A stretch of DNA of 64,000 nt from Hydrogenedens sp964549105 (GCA_964549105.1 CAZJTZ010000002.1:1-64000), one strand, 5' to 3'; numbered from the stretch's first letter, positions 1 through 8,875 are shown. The notes: a model not told the origin generated them from the sequence alone. Made by a program: numbers and translations.

Positions 1-2
1 GT

Positions 3-179
3 TATGCTGGTGGTTATGACGGAGATAAGACATGCACTCCACATGCCTCTGACTATGACGAGCAAGATTGGACAATTGATTTAGGTGAATTATTAAGGCT
101 GATACAATTCTTCAACATGGGTGGTTACTATCCATGTCCAGGTATCGGCGAGGATGGCTACTGCCCCGGAACAGAATGA
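3..179 (+). CDS. C-terminal end of a secreted/surface protein (5' end outside window)
   Basis: An open frame enters from the left edge and ends at TGA 177-179, giving 58 residues. The tail reads YAGGYDGDKTCTPHASDYDE, then a W-x-I-D-L-G-ELLRLIQFFN segment, then a Gly/Tyr/Cys/Pro-rich end with GEDGYCPGTE. I recognise this layout (acidic SADYxxxDW, amphipathic ELLRxIQFFNxGGY, GEDGYxPG) as a recurrent C-terminus of large extracellular proteins in Hydrogenedentes-type genomes; that is recall, not a search. The helical segment followed by a Cys pair suggests a C-terminal cohesion, anchoring or secretion module. The function of the body of the protein cannot be told from here. Confidence 0.7.
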   Translation, partial: YAGGYDGDKTCTPHASDYDEQDWTIDLGELLRLIQFFNMGGYYPCPGIGEDGYCPGTE

Positions 180-244
180 TATAGAAAATTGGTGAGAAAA
201 TAAAATAAATTAGGAGTTATGGGCAAATAGATAATTTTTATTTG

Positions 245-276
245 GATAAGGTTTATTGTTAGAAGTGAATCTTATC
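245..276. terminator. Hairpin between convergent genes
   Basis: GATAAGGTTTA (245-255) pairs with TGAATCTTATC (266-276), an 11-bp stem with two G-U pairs and a 10-nt loop. It lies between the end of the partial + strand gene and the 3' end of glpK, where a bidirectional terminator is expected. There is no strong U tract on either side, so the call is moderate. Confidence 0.45.
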
Positions 277-282
277 AGTTGC

Positions 283-1761
283 TTATTTAGTGTCCAGAGT
301 TCGTTGGACTGCTTTTTGCCAGCCTTCCAATTCGGATTGGCGTTGGTCTTCGCTCCATTGGGGCTCAAAGGTGCGACTGACTTTCCATTTCTTACTTAAC
401 TCTTCCTGCTCGTTCCAGAATTTGGTTGCAAGTCCTGCAAGATAAGCCGCTCCTAATGCTGTGGTTTCGAGTGTTGACCCACGAATCACAGGTTTTCCTA
501 TCACATTGGCTTGATGTTGTAGCAAAAAGTTGTTTGCAGCTGCACCCCCATCAACACGAAGTTGTGTAATCTTTTTTTGTGAGTCTTTTTCCATAGTAAA
601 CACAACATCTGCGGACTGGTAGGCAATAGATTCCAGTGCAGCACGGACAATATGTGCCCGAGATGTGCCCCGAGTAATTCCTGTAATAATTCCGCGTGCG
701 TGCATATCCCAATAGGGAGCACCTAAACCTACAAACGCCGGGACCAAATAAACTCCGCCTGTGTCGGGGACTGAGGTGGCTACCGTTTCGCTTTCCGCCG
801 ATGTTTGTATCAGTTTTAATTCATCTCGTAGCCATTGCACTACAGCACCACCAACAAACACACTGCCTTCCAGGGCATAGGTTACTTTGTCATAAAGTCC
901 CCATGCAATTGTAGTGAGAAGTCCATGTTTCGAAACGGGTGCTTCTTGCCCTGTATTCATAAGAAGGAAACAACCTGTGCCGTAAGTGTTTTTACATGCA
1001 CCCTCATCAAAAGCAGTTTGTCCAAACAAGGCAGATTGCTGGTCTCCAATAAGTGCAGAGACAGGAATGGATTTGCCCAGAGCCTCCGTGTTGCCATATA
1101 CCTTGCTACTGGGGTGAACTTCCGGAAGTATCTCACGCGGTATTTTTAATGCGTTCAATAAGGTTTCATCCCATTCTAATTTGTGGATATTAAACAACAA
1201 AGTGCGTGAAGCATTGGTATAGTCCGTTGCATGGATTCCCGTAAGTTGATATAAAAGCCAACTGTCAATCGTTCCGAATAGGATTTCTCCTTTTTCTGCA
1301 CGCTTTCGTAAACCCAAAACATTGTCCAGCATCCAGCGTATTTTTGTGCCTGAAAAGTAAGCGTCCAATATCAGTCCTGTGCGATTTTGAATCTCAGTTT
1401 CCAGTCCTTCTGTGCGAAGTTGTTCGCATAGGTCTGCCGTCCTTCTGCATTGCCATACGATTGCAGGGTGTACAGGGGCTCCGGATTCCTTTTCCCACAG
1501 AACGGTAGTTTCACGCTGGTTCGTTATACCTATGGCAGCAATCTCATCAGCGGTTGCACCACATTTTTTCAGCACTTCCCGTGCTGTTGTTAATTGTGTA
1601 TTCCAGATTTCATACGGGTCATGTTCTACCCAGCCAGGTCGTGGATAATATTGCTTAAACTCATGTTGACTGGTTGCAACGGCATTTCCCTCATGGTCAA
1701 ATAAAATACTACGAGAACTTGTTGTTCCCTGGTCTAAGGCAAGTATGTATTTTTTCCCCAT
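283..1761 (-). CDS. glpK: Glycerol kinase GlpK
   Basis: Cytoplasmic FGGY-family kinase that phosphorylates glycerol with ATP to sn-glycerol 3-phosphate. The 492-aa product matches the usual GlpK length. It has the N-terminal phosphate-binding motif LALDQGTTSSR (residues ~7-17), the conserved WVEHDP segment, the IGDQQSALFGQ motif of the glycerol-binding half and the C-terminal RVDGGAAANNFL motif. I chose the ATG at 1761 because an AGGAA ribosome-binding site lies just upstream. The frame could be read 12 codons further up, but that adds a non-conserved leader over the ribosome-binding site. No glpF or glpD is adjacent. A secreted glycerophosphodiesterase at 9.8 kb could supply glycerol or glycerol phosphate, but the two genes are not in one operon. 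Confidence 0.96.
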   Translation of the reverse strand: MGKKYILALDQGTTSSRSILFDHEGNAVATSQHEFKQYYPRPGWVEHDPYEIWNTQLTTAREVLKKCGATADEIAAIGITNQRETTVLWEKESGAPVHPAIVWQCRRTADLCEQLRTEGLETEIQNRTGLILDAYFSGTKIRWMLDNVLGLRKRAEKGEILFGTIDSWLLYQLTGIHATDYTNASRTLLFNIHKLEWDETLLNALKIPREILPEVHPSSKVYGNTEALGKSIPVSALIGDQQSALFGQTAFDEGACKNTYGTGCFLLMNTGQEAPVSKHGLLTTIAWGLYDKVTYALEGSVFVGGAVVQWLRDELKLIQTSAESETVATSVPDTGGVYLVPAFVGLGAPYWDMHARGIITGITRGTSRAHIVRAALESIAYQSADVVFTMEKDSQKKITQLRVDGGAAANNFLLQHQANVIGKPVIRGSTLETTALGAAYLAGLATKFWNEQEELSKKWKVSRTFEPQWSEDQRQSELEGWQKAVQRTLDTK

Positions 1762-2300
1762 TATTGTTCCTTTCCTTTCGGTGTAGGATAATATCAAAAC
1801 TTATTAATAACATATTATTCTTTTGTTCACTTAGTCAAATTGAGAAGAGTCCTATTTTGTTTCAATAATTAATCCCTAACTTCCCACAAATTAAGTAATA
1901 CGATGATATGTAGAGATAGAAAGAAATAGGATTAGCGATGTTTTAATCCTTATGGAATGGATAGAATATGAGAAAATTGAAATGGGTGACTTTTGAAATT
2001 ATGCTGTTATGTTTTAACATTCCTTGTGTCTTACCTGGCGACCTTGGTGGTAAAATTCTTTATTTAAACCTTGGTTTTAGGTATTAATACAACAACATTA
2101 GATTTTCTGCTTACCGCAAAGAATGCAAAGAAAGACGACAGGAATGTTACAATTTTTAGTATACCTTTGCATTCTCTCTTTTGTATCTCAGGTTTATTTT
2201 TAATTGAAGAGAATATAAAAAAAGGGGGTTATCCAAAAAATAATATTTCTAGAGTAGAACTCTAATAGCGAAGTAAGAACATAAAACTTGGAAACATAAA

Positions 2301-2413
2301 AGACTCCTCACCTTGCGAAGGGGAGGTGTCGCGTTAGCGACGGAGGGGTTTTTCTTTTAACAAAGTAAATTTAATACCCCCTATAAGGACTCCCCCTTCC
2401 GCGAAGGTGGAGA
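2301..2413 (+). repeat. Interspersed repeat A, copy 1 (inverted to 10895-11009)
   Basis: This stretch, with CACCTTGCGAAGGGGAGGTG at its start and a TTAATACCCCCTATAAGGAC block later, is nearly identical to the reverse complement of 10895-11009. It carries self-complementary pieces (CTCC..GGAG type hairpins). No coding potential is evident. It resembles the intergenic palindromic repeats common in genomes of this kind. Confidence 0.8.
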
Positions 2414-2614
2414 GTTCTTTTATCTCTTCAAATTTTAAAACTGCAAAAGAGGATTTTAATGTTTTCTTTTGAGTTATGTAGGGGTTTATCCAGAATATAT
2501 TACCGTATGCCGTTAAATTCATCATTACTGCAAATTGTATATTCAACATAATTTGCGCTTTGTAGAAGCGTATTGCCATACGCCCCTGCTTTTCCAGACC
2601 TTTTAAATAGACCC

Positions 2615-2750
2615 AGTCTATTAATACCCAGTTCTTTTTAAAAATAAATAAAAAGTTTTACTACTCTTCTATGTTAAATTGTCGTAATATCTAAAACACA
2701 TTTTACAGATTTCTCTAATAAGTTACTTAATTCGTGGGAAGCTAAGGCTT
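2615..2750 (+). repeat. 135-bp interspersed repeat, copy 1
   Basis: Starts AGTCTATTAATACCCAGTTC and ends GTGGGAAGCTAAGGCT. The same sequence with scattered substitutions and small indels lies at 46188-46327 in direct orientation. The last ~28 bp also occur inverted at 1872-1899. It is AT-rich and has no open frame of note. The adjacent 2749-2779 matches the end of an IS481-like transposase remnant, so the repeat may derive from IS flanks. Confidence 0.8.
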
Positions 2751-2779
2751 AAAGATAGTTTTATTTTTCTGGAACCAGT
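2749..2779 (-). mobile_element. Short scrap of IS481-like transposase 3' end
   Basis: 31 bp that match the reverse complement of 39961-39991 with one mismatch. In the copy at 39.7 kb this sequence encodes the last residues (LVPER-stop) of the transposase remnant and the bases after it. Here only the tail survives. Confidence 0.6.
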
Positions 2780-2849
2780 TTGTTCCTATATTAAAGGGGT
2801 TTGTGTTATTTAACACTCTCCGCTGATTAATAAAATTATAGAGAAATAT

Positions 2850-3446
2850 TTAATTAACGAAAACCAATTTGTCTATATTTCTACTAATTATCTTTTCAAG
2901 AAAGGGGCTATACCCTAAGAAAGAGTATCGAATTTTTAAGTCACCGTCTAATACAAAAATAGCGGGGATTGAATGAAACATAAACTTATTGCTTGTTTCC
3001 AGATTTCTATTTTTGTCTGTCTTCTCTTCTATTTTTTCTAAAAACATATTTACGGTTTTAATGTTTTTTCCTTTTACAAAACTCTTTATTGCTTCTACAT
3101 CTCCATCCCACACATTTACCGCAAGGAACATCACCTGGTTTGGGTCATATCTTTGTGCTAATTTTTCCATTGCGGGTAATGCGTTCTGACAGGGTCCACA
3201 CCAGGTAGCCCAGAATTCCAAAACGATTGCTTTCTTCCCTGCAAAAGATGACAATGATACTTCTGTTCCATCTAATTGTTTGATAGTTATTTCAGGTGCT
3301 TTTATGCCAACCAGGGGATGGTTCTGCCCAACTAAATCCAACAGATAAACGCCTGCATAATAAACGGCAATAAACAAAATTATTATTGCTACGACAAACT
3401 TCTTCCAATGCTTTACTAACCATGATATTGCTTTTTTTAATATCAT
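2850..3446 (-). CDS. Membrane-anchored TlpA/ResA-type thioredoxin
   Basis: 198 aa with an uncleaved N-terminal membrane helix (about residues 17-38) and one AhpC/TSA-Redoxin thioredoxin fold outside the membrane. The active site WATWCGPC is at residues 79-86 and a cis-Pro motif HSIPAIFVLD follows near residue 160, as in ResA and TlpA, which reduce extracytoplasmic disulfides, for example in cytochrome c maturation or folding. Its ATG overlaps the stop of the upstream thioredoxin gene (ATGA), so the two are translationally coupled. It is the last gene of a three-gene minus-strand operon with a prolyl-isomerase-like lipoprotein. The substrate is not predictable from sequence. Confidence 0.88.
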   Translation of the reverse strand: MILKKAISWLVKHWKKFVVAIIILFIAVYYAGVYLLDLVGQNHPLVGIKAPEITIKQLDGTEVSLSSFAGKKAIVLEFWATWCGPCQNALPAMEKLAQRYDPNQVMFLAVNVWDGDVEAIKSFVKGKNIKTVNMFLEKIEEKTDKNRNLETSNKFMFHSIPAIFVLDGDLKIRYSFLGYSPFLEKIISRNIDKLVFVN

Positions 3447-4615
3447 TTCGCTTGCTCTGACAGGATAGTGGATATTTCTTTCTTGAGCGACTCTTCCAAT
3501 TCTGCGGAATATCCGGAATGCCCACCTTTAACTATGCCATTTTTATCTATAATGACCATTCGTGGAATCCCTTTAATATTATATAATTCAGCAACCTTTC
3601 CTGTCTCGTCCATAAGCACAGGTAACTTAAGGTTCATTTTTTGCATAAAGCCATTTATCTTTGCTTTATCCTCACCAAGATTAATAGCAAAGAAAACAAC
3701 ATCCTTATTCTTTAACTCTTCACTGACCTTTTGGATAACAGGCATTGCCATACGGCAGGGCCCACACCAGGTCGCCCAGAAGTCCAATACTACTACCTGC
3801 TTGCCTCGAAAATCTTCCAGTGAAACTTGCTTACCATCAAGAGAAGGCAATGTAAATGCAGGTGCTTTTTGCCCAAGCAAATTATCCTTCTCTGGCTTAT
3901 TTTCAATTTCAGTAACACCTTCGGGTTGTGTAAACTTAAAAGTCTTATCATCTATCTGAGGGTTCAGTTTCCAATCATCAAAATAAAAAGTTTTTACCCC
4001 TCCTGTGGAAATTTCTGTTGTAGATATCGGAGATTGCACACGAACTAATTTTGGTTCATTAGCCGCAGAAAACCACATATCAACCGTTTCTTTTTCAGAT
4101 TCAACTTGATAACGATTTTCTTTTTGAGCCGTTTCTTGCTTCGGTGTTTCCTCAATTAATTTTATTTTAGCCGATGAAATTAAATCAGTATCACCGTATA
4201 AAATTGAATCTACTAAATCGGGTCCTCCAACGAGCATAAAAGACTTTGCATTCTCCGGAGCCTCTCTTTTTAGATATTTTTTATCCTTTTCGGAATAAAT
4301 AGTCAATTTGGGTCCATCCCGAAAAATCTGGATATTCCCTTGACTTGTATCCAATGACAAAAAAGTTAAATCTTTACCTTTGGAAACTATTTTAAATTTT
4401 TGTTCTATTTCCTGAGGCTTTTGTGATGGTTCTTCTGGATTTATAGAATAAACTATCTTCCCTTGCACTTCATAGGACTCAACTTTTTGTAAATGTTTTA
4501 TATTATTTAGAAACGATTGTTTGTCATCATTGCTATTATTTTCTTCAGCATATAGCAGAGAAGATAAAGCAAATAGGAAAAAAACTATCTGGCTAAAAAC
4601 CCTTATTTTTTTCAT
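3443..4615 (-). CDS. Secreted two-domain protein: DUF2092/LolA-like domain plus TlpA thioredoxin
   Basis: 390 aa. A signal peptide (KK then a hydrophobic core, cleavage near LLYA-E, residues ~23-24) is followed by a ~200-residue beta-rich domain that resembles DUF2092/outer-membrane-lipoprotein-sorting folds (its end reads FYFDDWKLNPQIDDKTFKFT). A C-terminal redoxin domain has WATWCGPC near residue 280 and the cis-Pro motif IKGIPRMVIID. The CxxC is intact, so it should be redox active in the periplasm or envelope. The N-terminal domain may bind a lipid or hydrophobic ligand; that is inference from fold resemblance. It lies 43 bp after the lipoprotein gene and overlaps the next thioredoxin gene by 4 bp. 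Confidence 0.85.
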   Translation of the reverse strand: MKKIRVFSQIVFFLFALSSLLYAEENNSNDDKQSFLNNIKHLQKVESYEVQGKIVYSINPEEPSQKPQEIEQKFKIVSKGKDLTFLSLDTSQGNIQIFRDGPKLTIYSEKDKKYLKREAPENAKSFMLVGGPDLVDSILYGDTDLISSAKIKLIEETPKQETAQKENRYQVESEKETVDMWFSAANEPKLVRVQSPISTTEISTGGVKTFYFDDWKLNPQIDDKTFKFTQPEGVTEIENKPEKDNLLGQKAPAFTLPSLDGKQVSLEDFRGKQVVVLDFWATWCGPCRMAMPVIQKVSEELKNKDVVFFAINLGEDKAKINGFMQKMNLKLPVLMDETGKVAELYNIKGIPRMVIIDKNGIVKGGHSGYSAELEESLKKEISTILSEQAK

Positions 4616-4658
4616 AAGAAAATCCTTTTATATTTTATAGATTAAACTGTTAAATTGT

Positions 4659-5813
4659 TTATAAATCTTCCAATGGATTAGTGAATTGGTCCCTTGCTGA
4701 GGAAGGCTCAGGGATTTTGTCCTCATAAATTTCGACATTATGTAATTTTCTTAATTCTTCCATTTTTTTGGCTATTAAAATAGGTGGGGCGAGTAAATGT
4801 TTAACTTCATCTATTGTAGGTGTCCGTTCTGGGTGATGTTCGAGCACTTTCAACACGACATACGAATCTGGCATGATTTGTGTATCCATTGCACCTGTAT
4901 CACTGCGAACCACCCTCTGAAATTCTGGCAAATATACAGGGCCTAAAATAGTCCCTACTTCTGCATTTTCAGCCACAGACCAGAAACCACGAAAACGAGC
5001 CGAAGCGGGATTATTCTCAATTTCACTTTCAATCACCTTAATATCCTTTATCTCAGGAGCAATTACCGTTGACTCCTTCTGTAAGAGCAACTCATCTATT
5101 AACTTGTCAAAATCTTTACCTGCGTCAATCTGGCTACGATATTCCGCACATAATTTTGCCGCATTGGGAATTGAAGTTGGCACAAATATCCCACGAAATT
5201 TAATAGACTCGTATACATGATAAGAATCTTTTCTCAGATTATATTCCCGTCCCAATTCTTCCTGTGTGATATTCAACTTACCTGCCTTAATATCTTCAGT
5301 GACTAAATAGGCAATTGCCTGGTCTCCTAACAATTGTTCATAAATTTTATCGGTTTCCTGCTCAATATACTCTTTCATCGCTCGTAGGCTGGCAGGAGTA
5401 AGATTATATACTTCCATAAGAGGCGTTACCGCATCTCCCTCTGGAATAGGTATATTCCAAATTGACCTTAACTGTTCCTGCTCATCTCCGGCTGAACGGA
5501 AAAACTGTTCCCTCGCAATTTCCCTATCTAATGTTATTTTGCCTTCTTCAAGTAATTTTTTTCCTAAGGGAATTTTTATCCGCTGGTCAATATATTGGTT
5601 TAATACTCTAAGAAAATCTCCACGACTAATAATTTTGGGTCGTTCGCGGTCATCCATTTCACGAAGAATTCGGTATAAGTCTTCACGGGTAATGTATTCT
5701 TTATCAATCTTCGCAATTTTAATAGTCTCCGGGTCCCCAATCCTTCCACATGCACTTACTAAAAATAACAAAACTAAAACAAAATATCGTTTTTTACGCT
5801 TCAACCAATTCAT
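4659..5813 (-). CDS. SurA/PrsA-like lipoprotein, putative peptidyl-prolyl isomerase
   Basis: 384 aa. A basic start and hydrophobic stretch end in the lipobox LVSAC, so the protein is lipid-modified at Cys22. The middle is helical with a SurA_N-like segment (IAKIDKEYITREDLYRIL, followed by FLRVLNQYIDQRI). The C-terminal half looks like a parvulin domain with SYVVLKVLEHHPERTPTIDEV. It probably acts as a chaperone or prolyl isomerase for exported proteins. It is first in the operon with two CxxC thioredoxins, which fits an extracytoplasmic folding role. Parvulin active-site residues are hard to assign by eye, so isomerase activity is less sure than the lipoprotein and chaperone fold. Confidence 0.75.
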   Translation of the reverse strand: MNWLKRKKRYFVLVLLFLVSACGRIGDPETIKIAKIDKEYITREDLYRILREMDDRERPKIISRGDFLRVLNQYIDQRIKIPLGKKLLEEGKITLDREIAREQFFRSAGDEQEQLRSIWNIPIPEGDAVTPLMEVYNLTPASLRAMKEYIEQETDKIYEQLLGDQAIAYLVTEDIKAGKLNITQEELGREYNLRKDSYHVYESIKFRGIFVPTSIPNAAKLCAEYRSQIDAGKDFDKLIDELLLQKESTVIAPEIKDIKVIESEIENNPASARFRGFWSVAENAEVGTILGPVYLPEFQRVVRSDTGAMDTQIMPDSYVVLKVLEHHPERTPTIDEVKHLLAPPILIAKKMEELRKLHNVEIYEDKIPEPSSARDQFTNPLEDL

Positions 5814-6289
5814 ACAAATATTTTTAAACTCCTCAATATTATAACGATTATATTACTTTATAGGTTTGAAAAGGTAATATTGAAATCGTATAGGCCATAC
5901 TTAATGTGACAGTCATATTCTCTGGCAAAATAGTTTTAAAAGTTTTTAATCCTAATTCTTAAAAATAAATTATATCTAACGATTGCCTACAAATTCCTCT
6001 TACATTGTTTTATTTATTCTGTCCAATAAAAGACATAGGGAAATATTTCTAACTTTGCTCAAAATCTTTTCTTAATCTTCTATCAGGACAGGGGAGGTGT
6101 AATATAAAACATATAAGAGACCGCATAACGGTTAAAAGTATTTATTGAAGCATATAGAGCATAGAAAATGTGTGAAATTAGTATTCAACATTGAAGAATA
6201 GGGTTGGAAAAGGGTATGATATAAACTTAAAAAAACGAGTATTACTGTAATTTTGTGGTTATATAAATAATGTAGGAGGATAAAGAAAT
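5814..6289. other. Divergent intergenic region
   Basis: About 480 bp between the divergent lipoprotein operon and the DAHP synthase gene. It is AT-rich and holds the aroF-type promoter at 6191-6220. No repeat, RNA gene or small protein was recognised in the rest. Confidence 0.5.
6191..6220 (+). promoter_or_regulatory. Probable sigma-70 promoter for the DAHP synthase operon
   Basis: TTGAAG (6191-6196), an 18-bp spacer and TATGAT (6215-6220). It lies about 70 bp upstream of the start codon at 6290, which has a TAGGAGGA ribosome-binding site. Confidence 0.5.
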
Positions 6290-7303
6290 ATGATTATTGT
6301 AATGGCGAGCAGGAAGCCTGAAGATATTGCTTATGTAGTGAGTCGCATTGAAGAATTGGGATATAAGGCTCATGTTATTGAAGGGGTTGAGCGAACGGTT
6401 ATCGCTGCAATTGGGGACGAGCGGGGAAAACAGCGACTGGTCGCATTGGAAGCCCTGCCTCATGTAGAAAAGGTAGTCCCGATATTGAAACCGTTTAAGT
6501 TGGCAAGTCGTGAAGTTCGGGAAGAGGATAGTGTTATTCGGGTAGGAAAACTGAAAATTGGTCCTGGATTTTTCTGTGTCATGGCAGGACCCTGTGCTGT
6601 TGAATCGCGAGAGCAGGTTATGCAAATTGCGGAATGGGTAAAGAAATGTGGTGCACATATCTTGCGTGGAGGTGCCTATAAGCCTCGGACTTCTCCTTAT
6701 AGTTTTCAGGGAATGGAATTAGAAGGTTTGAAGTTGTTGAAGGAAGCCTCTGAAAAATATGATTTGCCCATCATTACAGAAGCCATGACGGTAGAACAAG
6801 TGCCTGTTGTGGCTGATTATACGGATATTATTCAAATTGGTGCACGAAATATGCAGAATTACGGGCTACTCCGTGCCGTGGGGAAATTGAACAAACCTAT
6901 CTTACTAAAACGCGGAATGATGTCCACAATTAATGAATGGCTTATGTCGGCAGAATACATTATTTCAGAAGGTAATACGAATATTATTTTGTGTGAACGG
7001 GGAATTCGTACTTTTGAAACAGAAACGAGAAATACTCTGGATATACAGGCGGTTCCTGTGGTCAAAAAATACTCACATTTACCAATTATCATTGACCCCA
7101 GCCATGCCAGTGGGCAATGGGATTTGGTTATCCCCATGTCAAAAGCGGCTGTTGCCGCAGGAGCAGATGGAATCATTGTCGAGGTTCATCCAAATCCTGC
7201 GGAGGCTTTATCTGATGGTGCTCAATCCTTAAATTTAAAAAATTTTGAAAAATTGATGAATGAAATTAGACCCATTGTAGAAGTAATTGGTAGAAACATG
7301 TAA
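6290..7303 (+). CDS. aroF: 3-deoxy-7-phosphoheptulonate synthase (DAHP synthase, AroF/AroG Thermotoga type)
   Basis: 337 aa, the size of the Thermotoga-type type I-beta enzyme. It condenses phosphoenolpyruvate and erythrose 4-phosphate in the first step of the shikimate pathway. Residues 1-70 form a ferredoxin/ACT-like regulatory domain (MIIVMASRKPEDIAYVV), which in this subgroup confers feedback inhibition by Tyr or Phe. The TIM barrel carries MAGPCAVES, the substrate-binding RGGAYKPRTSPYSFQG, the KRGM motif and IIDPSHASG. The start has TAGGAGGA about 10 nt upstream. It is followed at 34 bp by scpB and then rluB. The next shikimate genes are not in the window. Confidence 0.95.
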   Translation: MIIVMASRKPEDIAYVVSRIEELGYKAHVIEGVERTVIAAIGDERGKQRLVALEALPHVEKVVPILKPFKLASREVREEDSVIRVGKLKIGPGFFCVMAGPCAVESREQVMQIAEWVKKCGAHILRGGAYKPRTSPYSFQGMELEGLKLLKEASEKYDLPIITEAMTVEQVPVVADYTDIIQIGARNMQNYGLLRAVGKLNKPILLKRGMMSTINEWLMSAEYIISEGNTNIILCERGIRTFETETRNTLDIQAVPVVKKYSHLPIIIDPSHASGQWDLVIPMSKAAVAAGADGIIVEVHPNPAEALSDGAQSLNLKNFEKLMNEIRPIVEVIGRNM

Positions 7304-7337
7304 ATTCTTCTTAATATAAAGGATATTAGTAATTAAT

Positions 7338-7976
7338 ATGGATGCAGAAATAAGGGACGAACATACTCCGCTAAAGGATGAAGTTCCTATAGAAAATACC
7401 CCTTTGAACGAAGACATGAGTGAAGAAGAACTTTTCCTATTTTCTCTCGACCGTGACCAGACGAAGCAGGCGATTCATGCTTTGCTATTTGTAAGTGATA
7501 AACCTTTGAGTGCAAAGCGCATTGCAGAAATTATTGGCGACGCTGACCCCATGGTCGTTGTATCTCTACTTGAAGAGGTTAAATTGGAAATAAATAATAA
7601 CAGTAGCCTTCCTTATATGTTGAAGGAAATAGCAGGGGGTTATCAATTATTTGTGCGTCCGTTGTTTGCACCCTTTGTCCGCAAACTTTTTCAGATAAAG
7701 AGAACCCATCGCCTGTCTTCTGCCTTGTTGGAGACATTAGCCATTATTGCCTATAAGCAGCCTATTACGCGGGTCGAAGTGGAAGCCATTCGCGGGGTTT
7801 CTGTTACTCATGCTTTTGAACAACTGCAAGAGCGAAATCTCATTCGGGTATGTGGCGTATCGGAACTGCCCGGCAGACCCAAATTATATCGGACTACGGA
7901 TGAGTTTCTACTGATGTTCGGATTGAATAGCCTGCAAGACTTACCCCGTGCTGAAGAATTGAAGGAGTTTAAGTAG
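7338..7976 (+). CDS. scpB: Segregation and condensation protein ScpB
   Basis: 212 aa. The kleisin partner subunit of the SMC-ScpAB condensin, built of two winged-helix domains. Conserved stretches are ALLFVSDKPLSAKRIAEIIG and ETLAIIAYKQPITRVEVEAI with IRGVS after it, then GRPKLYRTTDEFLLMFGL at the end. An acidic, poorly conserved N-terminal extension of ~40 residues precedes the domain. scpA is not beside it. The next gene is rluB only 4 bp away, the usual bacterial scpB-rluB neighbourhood. Confidence 0.94.
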   Translation: MDAEIRDEHTPLKDEVPIENTPLNEDMSEEELFLFSLDRDQTKQAIHALLFVSDKPLSAKRIAEIIGDADPMVVVSLLEEVKLEINNNSSLPYMLKEIAGGYQLFVRPLFAPFVRKLFQIKRTHRLSSALLETLAIIAYKQPITRVEVEAIRGVSVTHAFEQLQERNLIRVCGVSELPGRPKLYRTTDEFLLMFGLNSLQDLPRAEELKEFK

Positions 7977-7980
7977 TTCC

Positions 7981-8703
7981 TTGGTTAGATTACAAAAATA
8001 CCTTGCAGAATGCGGTCTGGGTTCCCGTCGTGCTATTGAACGATTTGTACGCGAAGGAAGAATTACCGTTAATGGAATGCCTGTAACCCTGGGACAAAAG
8101 ATTAATCCAGAAACAGACAAAGTTTTGATTGATGCCCAACCTATTGTCCTGAAAATCCCAGAAAAAGTTTATATACTCCTCAATAAACCCAGAGGCTTTG
8201 TGACTACCGCCAGTGACGAGTTAGGCAGACCTACTGTAATTGACCTTGTTAAAAAGGTTAACGCACGCATTTTCCCTGTGGGTAGGTTAGATTTAGATGT
8301 TGAGGGAGCCCTTATCCTTACCAACGATGGGGAGTTGGCAAATAAACTATTGCACCCGAGTAGTAAAGTGCCAAAAACATATATTGCCATTGTTAAAGGT
8401 TTTATTACTACTATTGCTGTGAAAAATTTGCAAGAAGGTGTAATTCTTGAAGATGGGAAAACAAGTCCCGCAGAGGTTAAAGTGCTATCACGCACATTAA
8501 ACTGTTCAAAAATTCAGTTGACTATACATGAAGGGAAAAAGAGAGAGGTAAAAAGGATGTGCGATGCTGTGGGCTTTCCTCTTATCTCATTAAGGAGGAC
8601 TTCTTTTGCAGGGGTATCTCTCGGAGAACTTCCCGTCGGAGAATGGCGAAAATTAACCCCTGAAGAGGTTTCTCGTCTGAAAAAAATGATAGAAAATGTA
8701 TAA
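7981..8703 (+). CDS. rluB: Pseudouridine synthase of the RsuA/RluB family
   Basis: 240 aa. Converts a uridine in 23S rRNA (RluB type) or 16S rRNA (RsuA type) to pseudouridine. An N-terminal S4 RNA-binding domain (LQKYLAECGLGSRRAIERFV, residues ~4-60) is followed by the catalytic domain with GRLDLDVEGALILTNDG, whose Asp is the catalytic residue, and the late motif EGKKREVKRMC. The start codon is TTG at 7981; no ATG precedes the S4 domain, and GGAG within the end of scpB serves as ribosome-binding site. Position after scpB favours RluB over RsuA. Confidence 0.9.
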   Translation: MVRLQKYLAECGLGSRRAIERFVREGRITVNGMPVTLGQKINPETDKVLIDAQPIVLKIPEKVYILLNKPRGFVTTASDELGRPTVIDLVKKVNARIFPVGRLDLDVEGALILTNDGELANKLLHPSSKVPKTYIAIVKGFITTIAVKNLQEGVILEDGKTSPAEVKVLSRTLNCSKIQLTIHEGKKREVKRMCDAVGFPLISLRRTSFAGVSLGELPVGEWRKLTPEEVSRLKKMIENV

Positions 8704-8875
8704 TAAATTACTGTGTAGTAGGGGTCAAAAATTAAATCCTACAAATTTCCAATTGTAAATGTATAGCGTTTACTAACAATTCTTACCAAAACTTTTAGTG
8801 GATAGCAATGATTCAATAGTTTTCAGGTATTTTTCAAACAAATCGTATGTCTTCATCCGGTTTCATAAGTCAATC

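Larger units (their letters stand above)
1762..2849. other. Gene-free region made of interspersed repeats
   Basis: About 1.1 kb without a convincing gene. It holds an inverted partial copy of a repeat core (1872-1899), a low-complexity stretch with 'gcaaagaa' units near 2117, repeat A (2301-2413) and a 135-bp repeat (2615-2750). At 2749-2779 a short stretch matches the 3' end of an IS481-like transposase remnant found at 39.96 kb. The small open frames here (for example 2071-2265 and 2334-2579) run over repeats and show no conserved motifs. Confidence 0.6.

Noticed and set aside
2071..2579. Open frames of 64 and 81 codons in the repeat region
   Set aside because: They run over intergenic repeats, have no ribosome-binding site and no conserved residues.
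3468..3959. 163-codon plus-strand frame
   Set aside because: Antisense to the TlpA-type gene, whose CGPC motif and signal peptide show the real frame.
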